Below are positions 24,359-32,458 of a stretch of DNA of 34,908 bases, in pieces. The position numbers and the translations under genes are program-made. Numbering within the stretch: the stretch's first letter is position 1; each line of letters opens with the position of its first letter. Source of the DNA: Agromyces kandeliae (GTDB lineage: Bacteria > Actinomycetota > Actinomycetes > Actinomycetales > Microbacteriaceae); assembly GCF_009674665.1 (NCBI RefSeq), contig NZ_WKJD01000017.1, positions 1-34,908 of the forward strand, given 5' to 3'. The notes beneath the pieces are model-generated. The model made no database searches and had not been told where the DNA came from. It saw only the letters and a program-made list of their open reading frames with translations.

Positions 24359-24672
24359 CACCGCTCGGCCTCCTCGGCGTTCGGGAAGCGCCAGCGGTGC
24401 GGGCGGTCGGCGATCCGGTCGCCGCGGAGGCGCCGGTCGACGTAGTGCATCACGAGTCCGGCGGCGATGAGCGCGGCGCCGAGCGGTGCGAGCGTCGTCC
24501 GCGCGATCGCGAGGACGACCTCGAACACGACGGTGGCCGCGCTCCACTCCGCCGTGTTCGCGCCCCACCACGCCGTGAGCGCGTACGGCGCGGCCGCGAC
24601 GAGCAGGCCACCGGCCAACGCGATGGCGACGCCCCACCAGATCACCGTTCTCGGCATGGACTCCGTGCTCAT
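24358..24672 (-). CDS. Small two-helix membrane protein
   Basis: The 104-residue protein has two membrane segments, about residues 12-33 (VAIALAGGLLVAAAPYALTAWW) and 52-75 (ALIAAGLVMHYV at its end), followed by a basic cytoplasmic tail. ATG 24672 has GAGGAG about 5 nt upstream. Its stop overlaps the ATG of the SRPBCC gene by one base, which implies translational coupling. No family is recognised. A membrane-tethered partner of the SRPBCC protein is conceivable, but no direct evidence supports it. Confidence 0.75.
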   Translation of the reverse strand: MSTESMPRTVIWWGVAIALAGGLLVAAAPYALTAWWGANTAEWSAATVVFEVVLAIARTTLAPLGAALIAAGLVMHYVDRRLRGDRIADRPHRWRFPNAEEAER

Positions 24673-24739
24673 CGCTCTCCTCGTCGCTCCGTCGCGTGAA
24701 CGGCCACGCTACCGCGCGCGGATGCGCGAATCGGGCGAC

Positions 24740-24777
24740 GATCGGGCTCGGACCGGGTGACGTCGACCGGCCCGATC
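24740..24777 (-). terminator. Possible terminator hairpin after the ridA-type gene
   Basis: GATCGGGC (24740-24747) pairs with GCCCGATC (24770-24777), and CCGG repeats could extend the stem with bulges. It begins at the stop codon of the RidA-family gene on the minus strand and lies between it and the small membrane-protein gene. There is no U-tract. Confidence 0.45.
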
Positions 24778-25171
24778 AGCCGGCGGTCGGGATCGCGGCG
24801 ATCGCGTCGACCTCGACCAGGGCGCCCGGCCGTGCGGGAGCGACCGCGAGCACGGTGACCGCCGTCCGGTGCGATCCCCACACGGCCGCGCTCGCGGCGA
24901 AGCCGTCGGCCGGATCGATGCCCGGCGCGAGGTGGATCGTGAGCTTCACCACGTGCTCCGGCCCGGTGCCCGCGTCGGCGAGCACCGCGAGCACGTTGCG
25001 GAGCGCCTGCTCGGTCTGCGCGCGGAAGCCCGTGAGCAGCGCGCCCGAGGCATCCGTGCCGTTCTGGCCGCCGACGAAGAGCAGCGGACCCGCCGGGGCG
25101 ATCATCCCCTGCGCGAAGGCCGGACTCGTCGCGAGCTCGGCCGGGTCGACCGGCGTCACGTGGGTGCTCAT
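24776..25171 (-). CDS. RidA family protein (enamine/imine deaminase-like)
   Basis: The 131-residue protein has the YjgF/YER057c/UK114 (RidA) fold: FVGGQNGTDASG is the conserved strand-turn near residue 32, and the C-terminal block is VEVDAIAAI. Arg102 (SHRTAVTV) matches the arginine that binds the carboxylate of the substrate in active RidA, so deamination of reactive enamines from amino-acid enzymes is possible. ATG 25171 is chosen because GAGGAG precedes it and homology starts soon after; an upstream ATG at 25219 is less likely. It stands alone on the minus strand between the GH3 operon end and the SRPBCC pair. Confidence 0.86.
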   Translation of the reverse strand: MSTHVTPVDPAELATSPAFAQGMIAPAGPLLFVGGQNGTDASGALLTGFRAQTEQALRNVLAVLADAGTGPEHVVKLTIHLAPGIDPADGFAASAAVWGSHRTAVTVLAVAPARPGALVEVDAIAAIPTAG

Positions 25172-25276
25172 GCGAGGCTCCTCTCGGATCGCTCCGAGTC
25201 TCCCTCCCGCCTCCGACACGACGCCGGTCGATCGCCGGCCGGCGGCGCGCGCGGCTCCCGACCGAGGGTCAGTCGG

Positions 25277-27703
25277 TCACGGGATCACCCGCTCGATCGC
25301 GACCGTCGGATGCAGCGCCCGCCGGTGGCCGACGACACGCGTCGCACCCGCCAGGCGCACGGCGTGCGCGTGCACGAGGTCGCTGCTCGACCGCCCCACC
25401 GAGAGCACGAGCTCGCCGGGCTCGACGATCCGCTCGCCGGTGCGCGACGTGAACGACGCGAGGTCGGCGGGCACCGTGAACCGGACGTCGGCGGCGGCGC
25501 CCGGCGGCAGGTCGACGCGCGCGAAGCCCACGAGTCGCTGCACGGGCCGCACGACCGATGCCACCGGGTCGTGCAGGTAGAGCTGCACGACCTCGACGCC
25601 CCGTCGCTCGCCGGTGTTGCGCACCCGCAGTCGTACGGTCGTCGCACCATCCGTCGCGATCGACGCCTCGTCGCCCGCGAAGGACGACCAGTCGAACGCG
25701 GCGTACCCCAGTCCGTGTCCGAACGGGAACGCCGCCGTCGGATCGACGCTCGACACGTCGTTCGCGCGGGCGAGCGGCGGTGCGAGGTACGTCGTCGGCT
25801 GCGCGCCCGGCGAGGCCGGGATCGACACCGGAAGGCGCCCGCTCGGGTTCACGCGGCCGCTCAGCACGCCGGCGATCGCACCGGCACCCTCCTCGCCCGT
25901 GAAGAACGCCTGCACGATGCCCGCCGCCTCCGACACGGCACGCCCCAGCGCGTACGGGCGCCCGGCGAGCATCGTGAGCACCGCCGGCGTCCCTGAGTCG
26001 AGCACCGCGTCGACGAGCGCCTGCTGCGCTCCCGGGAGCGCGAGCGATTCGGCATCGCAGCCCTCGCCGCTCGTGCCGCGGCCGAACAGGCCGGCGCGAT
26101 CTCCGAGCGCGAGCACGACGACGTCGGCGGATGACGCGAGCTCGACCGCCTCGGCGATGCGGTCGGTCTCGCCGCCGTCCACGCTCGTGCCGACCGCGTG
26201 CCGGACCACGCTGCCCGGGAACTCGGCGCGCAGCGCGTCGAGCAGCGTGGGGATGCGGATGCCGATCCCGACGCCCGGGTGCTGGGTCACGACGTGCGTC
26301 GGGAACGAGTAGCAGCCGAGCATCGCGTACGGATCGTCGGCGTTGGGGCCGACCACCGCGATCACCGACGGCGCCCCGAGCGGGAGCGTGCCGTCGTTCC
26401 TCGCGAGCACGACCGCGCGCTCGGCGAGCTCGCGCGCGAGCGCGCGGTTGCCGGGCGGGTCGAGGTCGATGCGGCCGCGCAGTCGGTCGGCGTGCGCCGC
26501 ATCGGCGTCGGCGAGGTCGGCGTCGGCGAGGCCGAGCCCGGCGAGCGCGGCCGGCACGGGCGACCAGCCGGCGTCGAGCAGCCCGAGCTCGGCCTTCTGC
26601 CGCAGCACGCGGCGCAGCGCGGTGTCGATGAGCCCGGAGTCCACCGCACCGGCTTCGACGGCCGCCCGCAGCGGTTCGCCGAACGCCTTCACGGTCGGGA
26701 GCTCGACGTCGAGCCCGGCCTCGAGCGCCGCGGCCGCGGCATCCGCCCAGGTGTCGGCGACGCCGTGCAGCAGCTTCAGGAACGCGACCGCGAAGTAGTC
26801 CGCGACGACCGTGCCATCGAAGCCCCAGGTCTCGCGCAGCAGCTCCGTGAGCAGCCACCGGTCCGCGGCGGAGGGCACGCCGTCGAGGTCGGAGTACGAG
26901 TTCATGACGCTGCGCGCCCCGCCCTCGCGCACCGCCATCTCGAACGGCGGCAGCAGCACGTCGCCGAGTTCGCGCGGCCCGATCGAGACGGGCGCGAGGT
27001 TGCGTCCGGCCTTCGAGGCCGAGTAGCCGACGAAGTGCTTCAGGGTCGCGACGACGCCGGATGCCTCGAGCCCGCGCACGTACGCGGTGCCCACCGTCGC
27101 CACGAGGTAGGGGTCCTCGCCGATGGTCTCCTCGACGCGGCCCCAGCGCGCGTCGCGGACGACGTCGAGCACGGGCGCGAGCCCCTGGTGCACGCCGACC
27201 GATCGCATGTCGGCGCCGATGCGCCGGGCCATCCGCTCGACCAGCGCCGGGTCGAAGGAGGCGCCCCACGACAGCGGAACCGGATAGGCGGTCGCGCCCC
27301 ACGCGGCGAAGCCCGCGAGGCACTCGTCGTGCGCGACCGACGGGATGCCGAGGCGGTTCGCACCGGCGATGCGCTGCTGCATGCGCGCGAGCGAGAGCGC
27401 CCCGACCGCCGCGTCGACGGGCGCCGTGCCGAACGGCCGCGTGATCTGGCCGAGCCCCGATGGGAGCAGCGCGTCGAGGTCGACGTCGTCGTTCAGGTCG
27501 TGCTGGTGCGGGGCGACGTCGCCGCCGCCGTCGTCGGCCGCGCCGACCCAGACGCCGTAGAGCTGCGCGAGCTTCTCGTCGAGCGTCATCTCGGCCACCA
27601 GGGCGGCCACGCGCTCGTCGATCGGGCGGGCGGCGTCGCGCCACGCGGCATCCGTCACCTGCGTCGACCCGCCGACGGGGGTCGAACCGTCGAGCGCGGT
27701 CAT
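25277..27703 (-). CDS. Beta-glucosidase-type glycoside hydrolase, family 3
   Basis: The 808-residue protein has the three-part GH3 layout: a TIM barrel, an alpha/beta sandwich and a C-terminal fibronectin-III-like domain (RVRNTGERRGVEVVQLYLHDP). The nucleophile is Asp302 in GFDGTVVADYFAV, and KHFVGYSASKAGRN is the conserved substrate loop. There is no signal peptide, so it acts on imported beta-linked oligosaccharides. ATG 27703 overlaps the stop of the preceding permease by four bases (ATGA), so it is the last gene of a binding-protein/permease/permease/GH3 operon. Beta-glucosidase and beta-xylosidase activities both occur in this subgroup; cello- or gentio-oligosaccharides are plausible, and xylosides are not excluded. 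Confidence 0.92.
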   Translation of the reverse strand: MTALDGSTPVGGSTQVTDAAWRDAARPIDERVAALVAEMTLDEKLAQLYGVWVGAADDGGGDVAPHQHDLNDDVDLDALLPSGLGQITRPFGTAPVDAAVGALSLARMQQRIAGANRLGIPSVAHDECLAGFAAWGATAYPVPLSWGASFDPALVERMARRIGADMRSVGVHQGLAPVLDVVRDARWGRVEETIGEDPYLVATVGTAYVRGLEASGVVATLKHFVGYSASKAGRNLAPVSIGPRELGDVLLPPFEMAVREGGARSVMNSYSDLDGVPSAADRWLLTELLRETWGFDGTVVADYFAVAFLKLLHGVADTWADAAAAALEAGLDVELPTVKAFGEPLRAAVEAGAVDSGLIDTALRRVLRQKAELGLLDAGWSPVPAALAGLGLADADLADADAAHADRLRGRIDLDPPGNRALARELAERAVVLARNDGTLPLGAPSVIAVVGPNADDPYAMLGCYSFPTHVVTQHPGVGIGIRIPTLLDALRAEFPGSVVRHAVGTSVDGGETDRIAEAVELASSADVVVLALGDRAGLFGRGTSGEGCDAESLALPGAQQALVDAVLDSGTPAVLTMLAGRPYALGRAVSEAAGIVQAFFTGEEGAGAIAGVLSGRVNPSGRLPVSIPASPGAQPTTYLAPPLARANDVSSVDPTAAFPFGHGLGYAAFDWSSFAGDEASIATDGATTVRLRVRNTGERRGVEVVQLYLHDPVASVVRPVQRLVGFARVDLPPGAAADVRFTVPADLASFTSRTGERIVEPGELVLSVGRSSSDLVHAHAVRLAGATRVVGHRRALHPTVAIERVIP

Positions 27704-28599
27704 CCCTTCACCGCCCCTTGGAGGCCGCCGACGATGCGTCGCTCGGCGACGAGGAAGAACGCCAGCGCCGGGATCATCGCGAGGGACGTGTACGCGAGCA
27801 CCGCCGCCGTGTCCTGCGAGTACTGCGTCGAGAACTGCGTGACGCCGAGCGGCAGCGGCCAGAGCTCCTGCGGGAGCGTGCCCGTCGAGATCACGAGCAG
27901 CGGCAGCAGGTAGCCGTTCCAGCTGCCGACGAACGCCAGCACGCCGACGGTGACGAGCCCGGGCATCGAGAGGGGCAGGAGGATCCGCCAGAAGAACCCG
28001 ATGCGGCTCGTCCCGTCGATGGACGCGGCCTCCTCGAGTTCGTCGGGGATGGCGCGGAGGAACGGCACGAGGATGATGATCGTCGTCGGCAGTGCGAAGG
28101 CGATCGACGGGATGATGACCCCGAGGTACGATCCGTGCAGGCCGAGCGTGCGCAGCAGCAGCGTGAGCGGCAGCGCGGCGACCGTGAGCGGGAACATGAG
28201 CCCGGCGGTGAAGAGCGTGTAGAGCCCCTGGCGTCCGCGGAAGTCGTAGCGCGCGATCACGAACGCCGCCATGATGCCGACGATGACGACGCCGGCGGTC
28301 GTGCCGGCGGCGAGGATGACGCTCGCGAGCACGTTGCCCCAGAACCGCTCGGACCCGAGCACGGCCGCCCAGTTCTGCAGCGTCCACGGGTCGGGCAGGC
28401 CCGCCGGGTCGGCGTTCAGGTCGGCGGTGGTGCGGAACCCGCCGAGGAAGACGTAGAGCACCGGGCCGATGGCGACGGCGGCGACGACGAGGGCCACGAG
28501 GTACACGAACGGCTCGCCCCAGTCGATGCCGCGCCCGGCGCCGCGCCGGGGGAGCTCGGACGGCGGTCGTCCGGTGGTGATGACGGTCGTCGCGGCCAT
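27700..28599 (-). CDS. ABC sugar transporter permease (MalG type)
   Basis: The 299-residue membrane subunit has six predicted helices and the EAA motif starting at Glu190 (EAASIDGTSRIGFFW). The N-terminus is short and cytoplasmic, with a Pro/Arg-rich patch before the first helix (LVALVVAAVAIGPVLYVFLG). It starts one base after the stop of the MalF-type permease and overlaps the GH3 gene by four bases. It forms the importer channel with its neighbour; the ATPase must come from elsewhere. Confidence 0.93.
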   Translation of the reverse strand: MAATTVITTGRPPSELPRRGAGRGIDWGEPFVYLVALVVAAVAIGPVLYVFLGGFRTTADLNADPAGLPDPWTLQNWAAVLGSERFWGNVLASVILAAGTTAGVVIVGIMAAFVIARYDFRGRQGLYTLFTAGLMFPLTVAALPLTLLLRTLGLHGSYLGVIIPSIAFALPTTIIILVPFLRAIPDELEEAASIDGTSRIGFFWRILLPLSMPGLVTVGVLAFVGSWNGYLLPLLVISTGTLPQELWPLPLGVTQFSTQYSQDTAAVLAYTSLAMIPALAFFLVAERRIVGGLQGAVKG

Positions 28600-28600
28600 G

Positions 28601-29599
28601 TCAGCGCACTCCTCGGGTGACGGCGCCGGCGAGGTCGCGGCGGAGGGCGACGCGCTGGTAGATCAGCGCGACGGTGAGCGAGATGAAGAAGAGGATCACG
28701 GCGATCGCGCTGCCGTAGCCCGGCTGACCCGCGAACTGGCCCTGCTGCACCATGTAGGTCGCCATGGTCTCGGTGGCCATCCCGCGCACGGTCGGTGCGA
28801 CGGTGACCCAGACCATGTCGAACAGCTGGAGTGCGCCGATCATGGACAGGAACGCCCAGATGCGGATCGTCGGGCCGAGCAGCGGGATGGTGATGTACCG
28901 CTGGATCTGCCACCAGCTCGCGCCGTCGATCGCGGCCGCCTCGGCGAGCTCCTCGGGCACGCCCTGGAGGCCGGCGAGCATGAGGATGATCGCGAATCCG
29001 AGGTACTTCCACGTGAGGATCCAGAAGAGCGTCCACAGCGCGATGCCCGGGTCGGCGAGCCAGTTCTGCTGCAGGAAGCCGAGGCCGAGCGACTCGAGCA
29101 TCGCGTTCACGCCGCCCTGGGGCTGGAGCAGCAGCTTCCACGCGAGGCCGGCGATGACCTCGGCGAGCACGTAGGGGACGAAGATCAGCAGCCGCAGCGC
29201 GGTCCGGCCGCGCAGCGGGCGGTTCAGCAGCAGCGCGATGCCGATCGCGAGCGGGCCCTGGATGAGCAGGGACGCGAACAGGATGATGAAGTTGTTGCCG
29301 ATCGCCCGGACGAACTCGGGGGAGTCGAACGCCCGCTGGTAGTTGGCGAGGCCGACGAACCGGTCGGGCTCGGCGAGCTGCTCCCACCGGAACGCCGGGG
29401 GAAGGTTGTAGAGGCTGTAGACCGCGGCGAGGATCACCGGGAGGATCACGAAGCCGAGGAACAGGAGCAGGGCGGGGCCCACGAGCAGGACGACCTCGAT
29501 GCGCTGCCGCGTCGCGCTCGACCGCGGCCGCCGTCGTCCCGGGGTGGGGGCCGGACCCGCGGCGATCGCGGGCCCGGCCTGCTGGAGCGTTGCGGTCAT
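28601..29599 (-). CDS. ABC sugar transporter permease (MalF type)
   Basis: The 332-residue membrane subunit has an Ala/Pro/Arg-rich cytoplasmic N-terminus (1-34), six predicted helices and the EAA motif from Glu220 (EAAAIDGASWWQIQRY). ATG 29599 overlaps the binding-protein stop by one base (TGATG), so translation is coupled. The large open frame continuing upstream is the shadow of the binding-protein gene. It is a partner of the MalG-type permease that follows. Confidence 0.93.
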   Translation of the reverse strand: MTATLQQAGPAIAAGPAPTPGRRRPRSSATRQRIEVVLLVGPALLLFLGFVILPVILAAVYSLYNLPPAFRWEQLAEPDRFVGLANYQRAFDSPEFVRAIGNNFIILFASLLIQGPLAIGIALLLNRPLRGRTALRLLIFVPYVLAEVIAGLAWKLLLQPQGGVNAMLESLGLGFLQQNWLADPGIALWTLFWILTWKYLGFAIILMLAGLQGVPEELAEAAAIDGASWWQIQRYITIPLLGPTIRIWAFLSMIGALQLFDMVWVTVAPTVRGMATETMATYMVQQGQFAGQPGYGSAIAVILFFISLTVALIYQRVALRRDLAGAVTRGVR

Positions 29600-30897
29600 C
29601 AGAGCGTCGCCGCAGCGTCCTGCATCTTCGTGACGATCTCGTCGGGCGTGCCTGAGCCGCCGAAGAGGTTGACGATGCCGTCGTTCATGGCGTTGCCGAC
29701 GGTGGTGCCGAAGGCCGTGTCGAACCAGAGCTGGACGAAGGACGACGCTGCGAGGCCCTCGGCGACGAGCGTCAGGTTCGGGTCCTCGAGCGAGCTCGTC
29801 GCGGCGGGGACCGTGGGGATGCCGGCGCCGCTCGCCGCGAACTTCGCCTGGACGTCCTCGCTCATGATGAACTCGAGCAGCTCCGCGCACTCGGGCGGAG
29901 CCTCGGCCGAGCAGGCGAACCCGTCGCCGCCGCCGAGCGCGGCCGTCGGGTCGCCGGCCGAACCCTCGATGCCCGGGAAGGGGAACCAGCCGAGGAACTC
30001 GGGCACCTGCTGATCGGGCGTGAGTCCGCCGATGACCCCGGCGTTCCAGTGGCCCATGAGCTCCATCGCCGCCTCGCCGTTGGCCACGAGGCCGGCCGAG
30101 CTGCCGGCGCCCTGCTGCGCGGGCGTGCCGAGGAAGCCCTCCTGGAACGGGTCGATGCCGAGGAACTCCTCGAGCTGGTCGCCCGCGTCGACCCAGCAGT
30201 CGTCGCTGAAGTCGTACTCGGTCTCGGCGGCCTGCAGCGTCTCGGGCGAGCAGGAGTGCAGGGCGAACTGGTACCACCAGTGCGCGGCGGGCCACTTGTC
30301 GCCCGCGCCGACCGCGATGGGCGTGATGCCCGCGTCGCGGAGGGCGCCGACGGCGTCGATCAGCTCGTCGAGCGTGGTCGGGGGCGCGTCGATCCCGGCC
30401 TCCTCGAACAGGTCGGTGTTGTACCAGAAGCCCTCGATGCCGAACGTGAAGGGGATGCCGTAGGTGGTGCCCTCGACCTGCCACGGGTTCACGGTCGCGC
30501 CCACGCTGTCGATCGTGTCGGGGATGACGTCGTCGAGCGGCATCAGGTAGCCGTTCTCGACCTGGTCGCGGAGCTCGCCGCCCGGCCAGACCTGGAAGAG
30601 GTCGGGCGGGTCGCCCGCCGCGAGCGCGTTGGGGATGAGCGTGCGCTGCAGGTCCTCGTTCTGGTAGCCGGTCTGCTCGACCGTGACGCCGGGGTGGGAC
30701 TCCTCGAACTCCGTGGCGACCTCCTCCCAGACCTCGGGGAGCGGACCGGTCGTGCCGTTGTGCCACCAGGTGAGGGTGACCTCGCCGTCGCCGCCCTCGT
30801 CGCCACCGCCGCCGGCGCAGCCGGTGAGCGAGGCGACGGCGAGCCCGGTCGCCGCGGCGAAGGTGACGAGCCGCGTGGTGCTGCGTCTGTTCATCAT
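29599..30897 (-). CDS. ABC sugar transporter substrate-binding lipoprotein (GH3-linked importer)
   Basis: The 432-residue family 1 solute-binding protein has a lipoprotein signal: Arg-rich start, hydrophobic segment, lipobox SLTGC with lipidated Cys at 27, and a Gly-rich linker. The mature start (EVTLTWWHNG) is family-typical. Two ATG codons follow each other (30897 and 30894). GAGAGG upstream is 4 and 7 nt away, so the second may be used. Two cysteines (about residues 215-230, in HSCSPETL and DDCWVD) may form a disulfide. The operon ends in a GH3 beta-glucosidase, which suggests beta-glucan oligosaccharides such as cellobiose as ligand. Expression is from a near-consensus promoter with TTTCGA-type operators. 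Confidence 0.92.
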   Translation of the reverse strand: MMNRRSTTRLVTFAAATGLAVASLTGCAGGGGDEGGDGEVTLTWWHNGTTGPLPEVWEEVATEFEESHPGVTVEQTGYQNEDLQRTLIPNALAAGDPPDLFQVWPGGELRDQVENGYLMPLDDVIPDTIDSVGATVNPWQVEGTTYGIPFTFGIEGFWYNTDLFEEAGIDAPPTTLDELIDAVGALRDAGITPIAVGAGDKWPAAHWWYQFALHSCSPETLQAAETEYDFSDDCWVDAGDQLEEFLGIDPFQEGFLGTPAQQGAGSSAGLVANGEAAMELMGHWNAGVIGGLTPDQQVPEFLGWFPFPGIEGSAGDPTAALGGGDGFACSAEAPPECAELLEFIMSEDVQAKFAASGAGIPTVPAATSSLEDPNLTLVAEGLAASSFVQLWFDTAFGTTVGNAMNDGIVNLFGGSGTPDEIVTKMQDAAATL

Positions 30898-30905
30898 CGA
30901 ACCTC

Positions 30906-30978
30906 TCGAAAATTTCGACCACAACGTCGAAAGTGATCTGGACGTGACGAATATACGCTCGAGCGGTTTTGCGGTCAA
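30906..30978 (-). promoter_or_regulatory. Near-consensus promoter and TTTCGA operators of the GH3 importer operon
   Basis: On the minus strand the -35 TTGACC (30978-30973) and -10 TATATT (30955-30950) are 17 nt apart, the strongest promoter in the window. Downstream of the start lie TCGAAA (30927-30932) and the perfect palindrome TCGAAAATTTCGA (30906-30918). Together they give half-sites TTTCGA-N8-TCGAAA. The site would block elongation when occupied. The divergent ROK regulator is the natural candidate reader. Confidence 0.75.
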
Positions 30979-31025
30979 GCGCAACATATTCGGCGATGCG
31001 CCACCGATTCCCGGCCCGGCGAACC

Positions 31026-31031
31026 TAGAGT
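31026..31031 (+). promoter_or_regulatory. -10 box of the ROK regulator gene (leaderless)
   Basis: TAGAGT is 7 nt before GTG 31039, with no ribosome site in between. In-frame GTG codons at 31030 and 31033 overlap the box and are less likely starts. Confidence 0.55.
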
Positions 31032-31038
31032 GGTGCGC

Positions 31039-32229
31039 GTGACCGATCGCAACGGAAGCACCGGGAGTTTCGACGGGGTGCATCGACGCAACCTCGCGCG
31101 CATCCTCGGGCTCGTCCACCTCGAGGGGCCGCTCTCCCGAGCACGCATCACCGCGCTCACCGGGCTCAACCGCTCGACGGTCGCCTCGCTCACCGGAGAG
31201 CTCGTCGAGCTCGAACTCGTCGAGGAGCGCGCGCCCGACCCCACGAACCGGGTCGGGCGCCCCTCGCCGGTCGTCGCGGCCCACCCGGGCGTCGTCGCCG
31301 TGACGGTGAACCCCGAGGTCGACGCCGTGACCCTCGCCGCCGTCGGCCTCGGCGGCCGCATCGACGCGCGCGAGCGCATCGAGGTCGACGACCTGGTCAC
31401 GCCCGAGCGCACCGCGCTGCTCGTCGCCGACGCGATCCGGCGCTGGCGCGACGGCGACCTCGCCCACGCGCGATTCGCGGGCGTCGGACTCGCGGTGCCC
31501 GGCCTCGTGCGCGCCGCCGACGGGCTCGTGCGGTTCGCGCCGCACCTGGAGTGGCACGAGGCGCCCGTGCGCGAGTTCGTCGAGGAGGCCACGGGCCTGC
31601 CCGCCGCCGTCGGCAACGACGCGAGCCTGGGTGCGCTCGCCGAGCACCTCTTCGGAGCGGGACGAGGCGTCGACGACCTCGTCTACCTGAACGGCGGCGC
31701 GAGCGGCATCGGCGGCGGCCTCGTCGTGCACGGCCGTGCCGTCGGGGGCCGCAGCGGGTACGCGGGCGAGTTCGGCCAGAACCGGCCGGGCATCGCCTCG
31801 CACGGGGATCGCCGCGCGGGCGGCGGCGTGCTCGAGGACGAGGTCGGTCGCGCGAGGCTCCTCGAGGCGGTCGGGCTGAGGTCGGCGGACGAGCCGACGC
31901 TGGCCGGCGCCATCCGCTCCGCCGTCGACGCCGGCGACCCGGCGATCGCTTCCGAGCTCGATCGCCAGCGACGCATCCTCGCGACCGCCCTCGCGAACGC
32001 CGTGAACGTGCTGAACCCGTCGCTCGTGATCCTCGGCGGGTTCCTCGCGACGCTCGCGGAGCAGGATCCGGCCGCGCTGCGGGGTGCGGTGGCCGCCCAG
32101 GCCATGCCCGCGGCGATGGAGGACGTCGACGTCGTGGTCGCCGCGCTCGGCGAGGATCGGCTCATGATCGGCGCCGCAGAACTCGCGTTCGCGAGGCTCC
32201 TGGCCGATCCGCTCTCGGTCGCCGGCTGA
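31039..32229 (+). CDS. ROK-family transcriptional regulator
   Basis: The 396-residue protein has an N-terminal winged HTH (about 14-70: NLARILGLVHLEGPLSRARITALTG...STVASL) and a C-terminal ROK domain with VGLAVPGLV and the sugar-contacting pair Asn193-Asp194 (AVGNDASLGALAEHLFG). The zinc motif usual in ROK proteins (CxCGxxGCxE) is absent: where it should be, after GEFGQNRPGI, there is SHGDRRAGGGVLEDEVGR. The gene is divergent from the GH3 importer operon and probably represses it through the TTTCGA sites. The ligand is likely a sugar from that importer. GTG 31039 is preferred from the -10 spacing. Confidence 0.88.
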   Translation: MTDRNGSTGSFDGVHRRNLARILGLVHLEGPLSRARITALTGLNRSTVASLTGELVELELVEERAPDPTNRVGRPSPVVAAHPGVVAVTVNPEVDAVTLAAVGLGGRIDARERIEVDDLVTPERTALLVADAIRRWRDGDLAHARFAGVGLAVPGLVRAADGLVRFAPHLEWHEAPVREFVEEATGLPAAVGNDASLGALAEHLFGAGRGVDDLVYLNGGASGIGGGLVVHGRAVGGRSGYAGEFGQNRPGIASHGDRRAGGGVLEDEVGRARLLEAVGLRSADEPTLAGAIRSAVDAGDPAIASELDRQRRILATALANAVNVLNPSLVILGGFLATLAEQDPAALRGAVAAQAMPAAMEDVDVVVAALGEDRLMIGAAELAFARLLADPLSVAG

Positions 32230-32272
32230 GTCCCGTCGGGGCCCCGCGAACGGAATCCGAATGCGGCTCGGC

Positions 32273-32327
32273 TTGCGTCACCCGGGGGTCGAAGCGCTAG
32301 ACTGAGGCCTCAGTCGAATCGATTCGA
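32273..32327 (+). promoter_or_regulatory. Promoter followed by two perfect palindromes upstream of the MFS exporter gene
   Basis: TTGCGT (32273-32278) and TAGACT (32298-32303) with a 19-nt spacer are a plausible promoter. TCGAAGCGCT (32289-32298) is most of the LacI operator seen elsewhere and overlaps the -10. ACTGAGGCCTCAGT (32301-32314) and TCGAATCGATTCGA (32314-32327) are perfect 14-bp palindromes sharing one base and covering the start region. This is dense, probably repressive control; no regulator gene sits directly beside it. Confidence 0.6.
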
Positions 32328-32354
32328 GGCCATGATGGCCGAGATCGCACCCGG

Positions 32355-32374
32355 CGGCGCCCCACGGGGCGCCG
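32355..32374 (+). terminator. Hairpin in the 5' leader of the MFS exporter gene
   Basis: CGGCGCCCC (32355-32363) pairs perfectly with 32366-32374 around a minimal loop, followed by TTCCTGTTC. It lies between the promoter and the start codon at 32459, so it could be an attenuator in a leader of about 150 nt. It might instead end the ROK gene transcript (stop at 32229). Confidence 0.5.
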
Positions 32375-32458
32375 TTCCTGTTCGCCCGGCGCCCGACGGC
32401 GTGCGCCAGCACAGCCGCCTCCGCACGTCCGCACTCCAGCACGCCTCGGGAACCGCCC

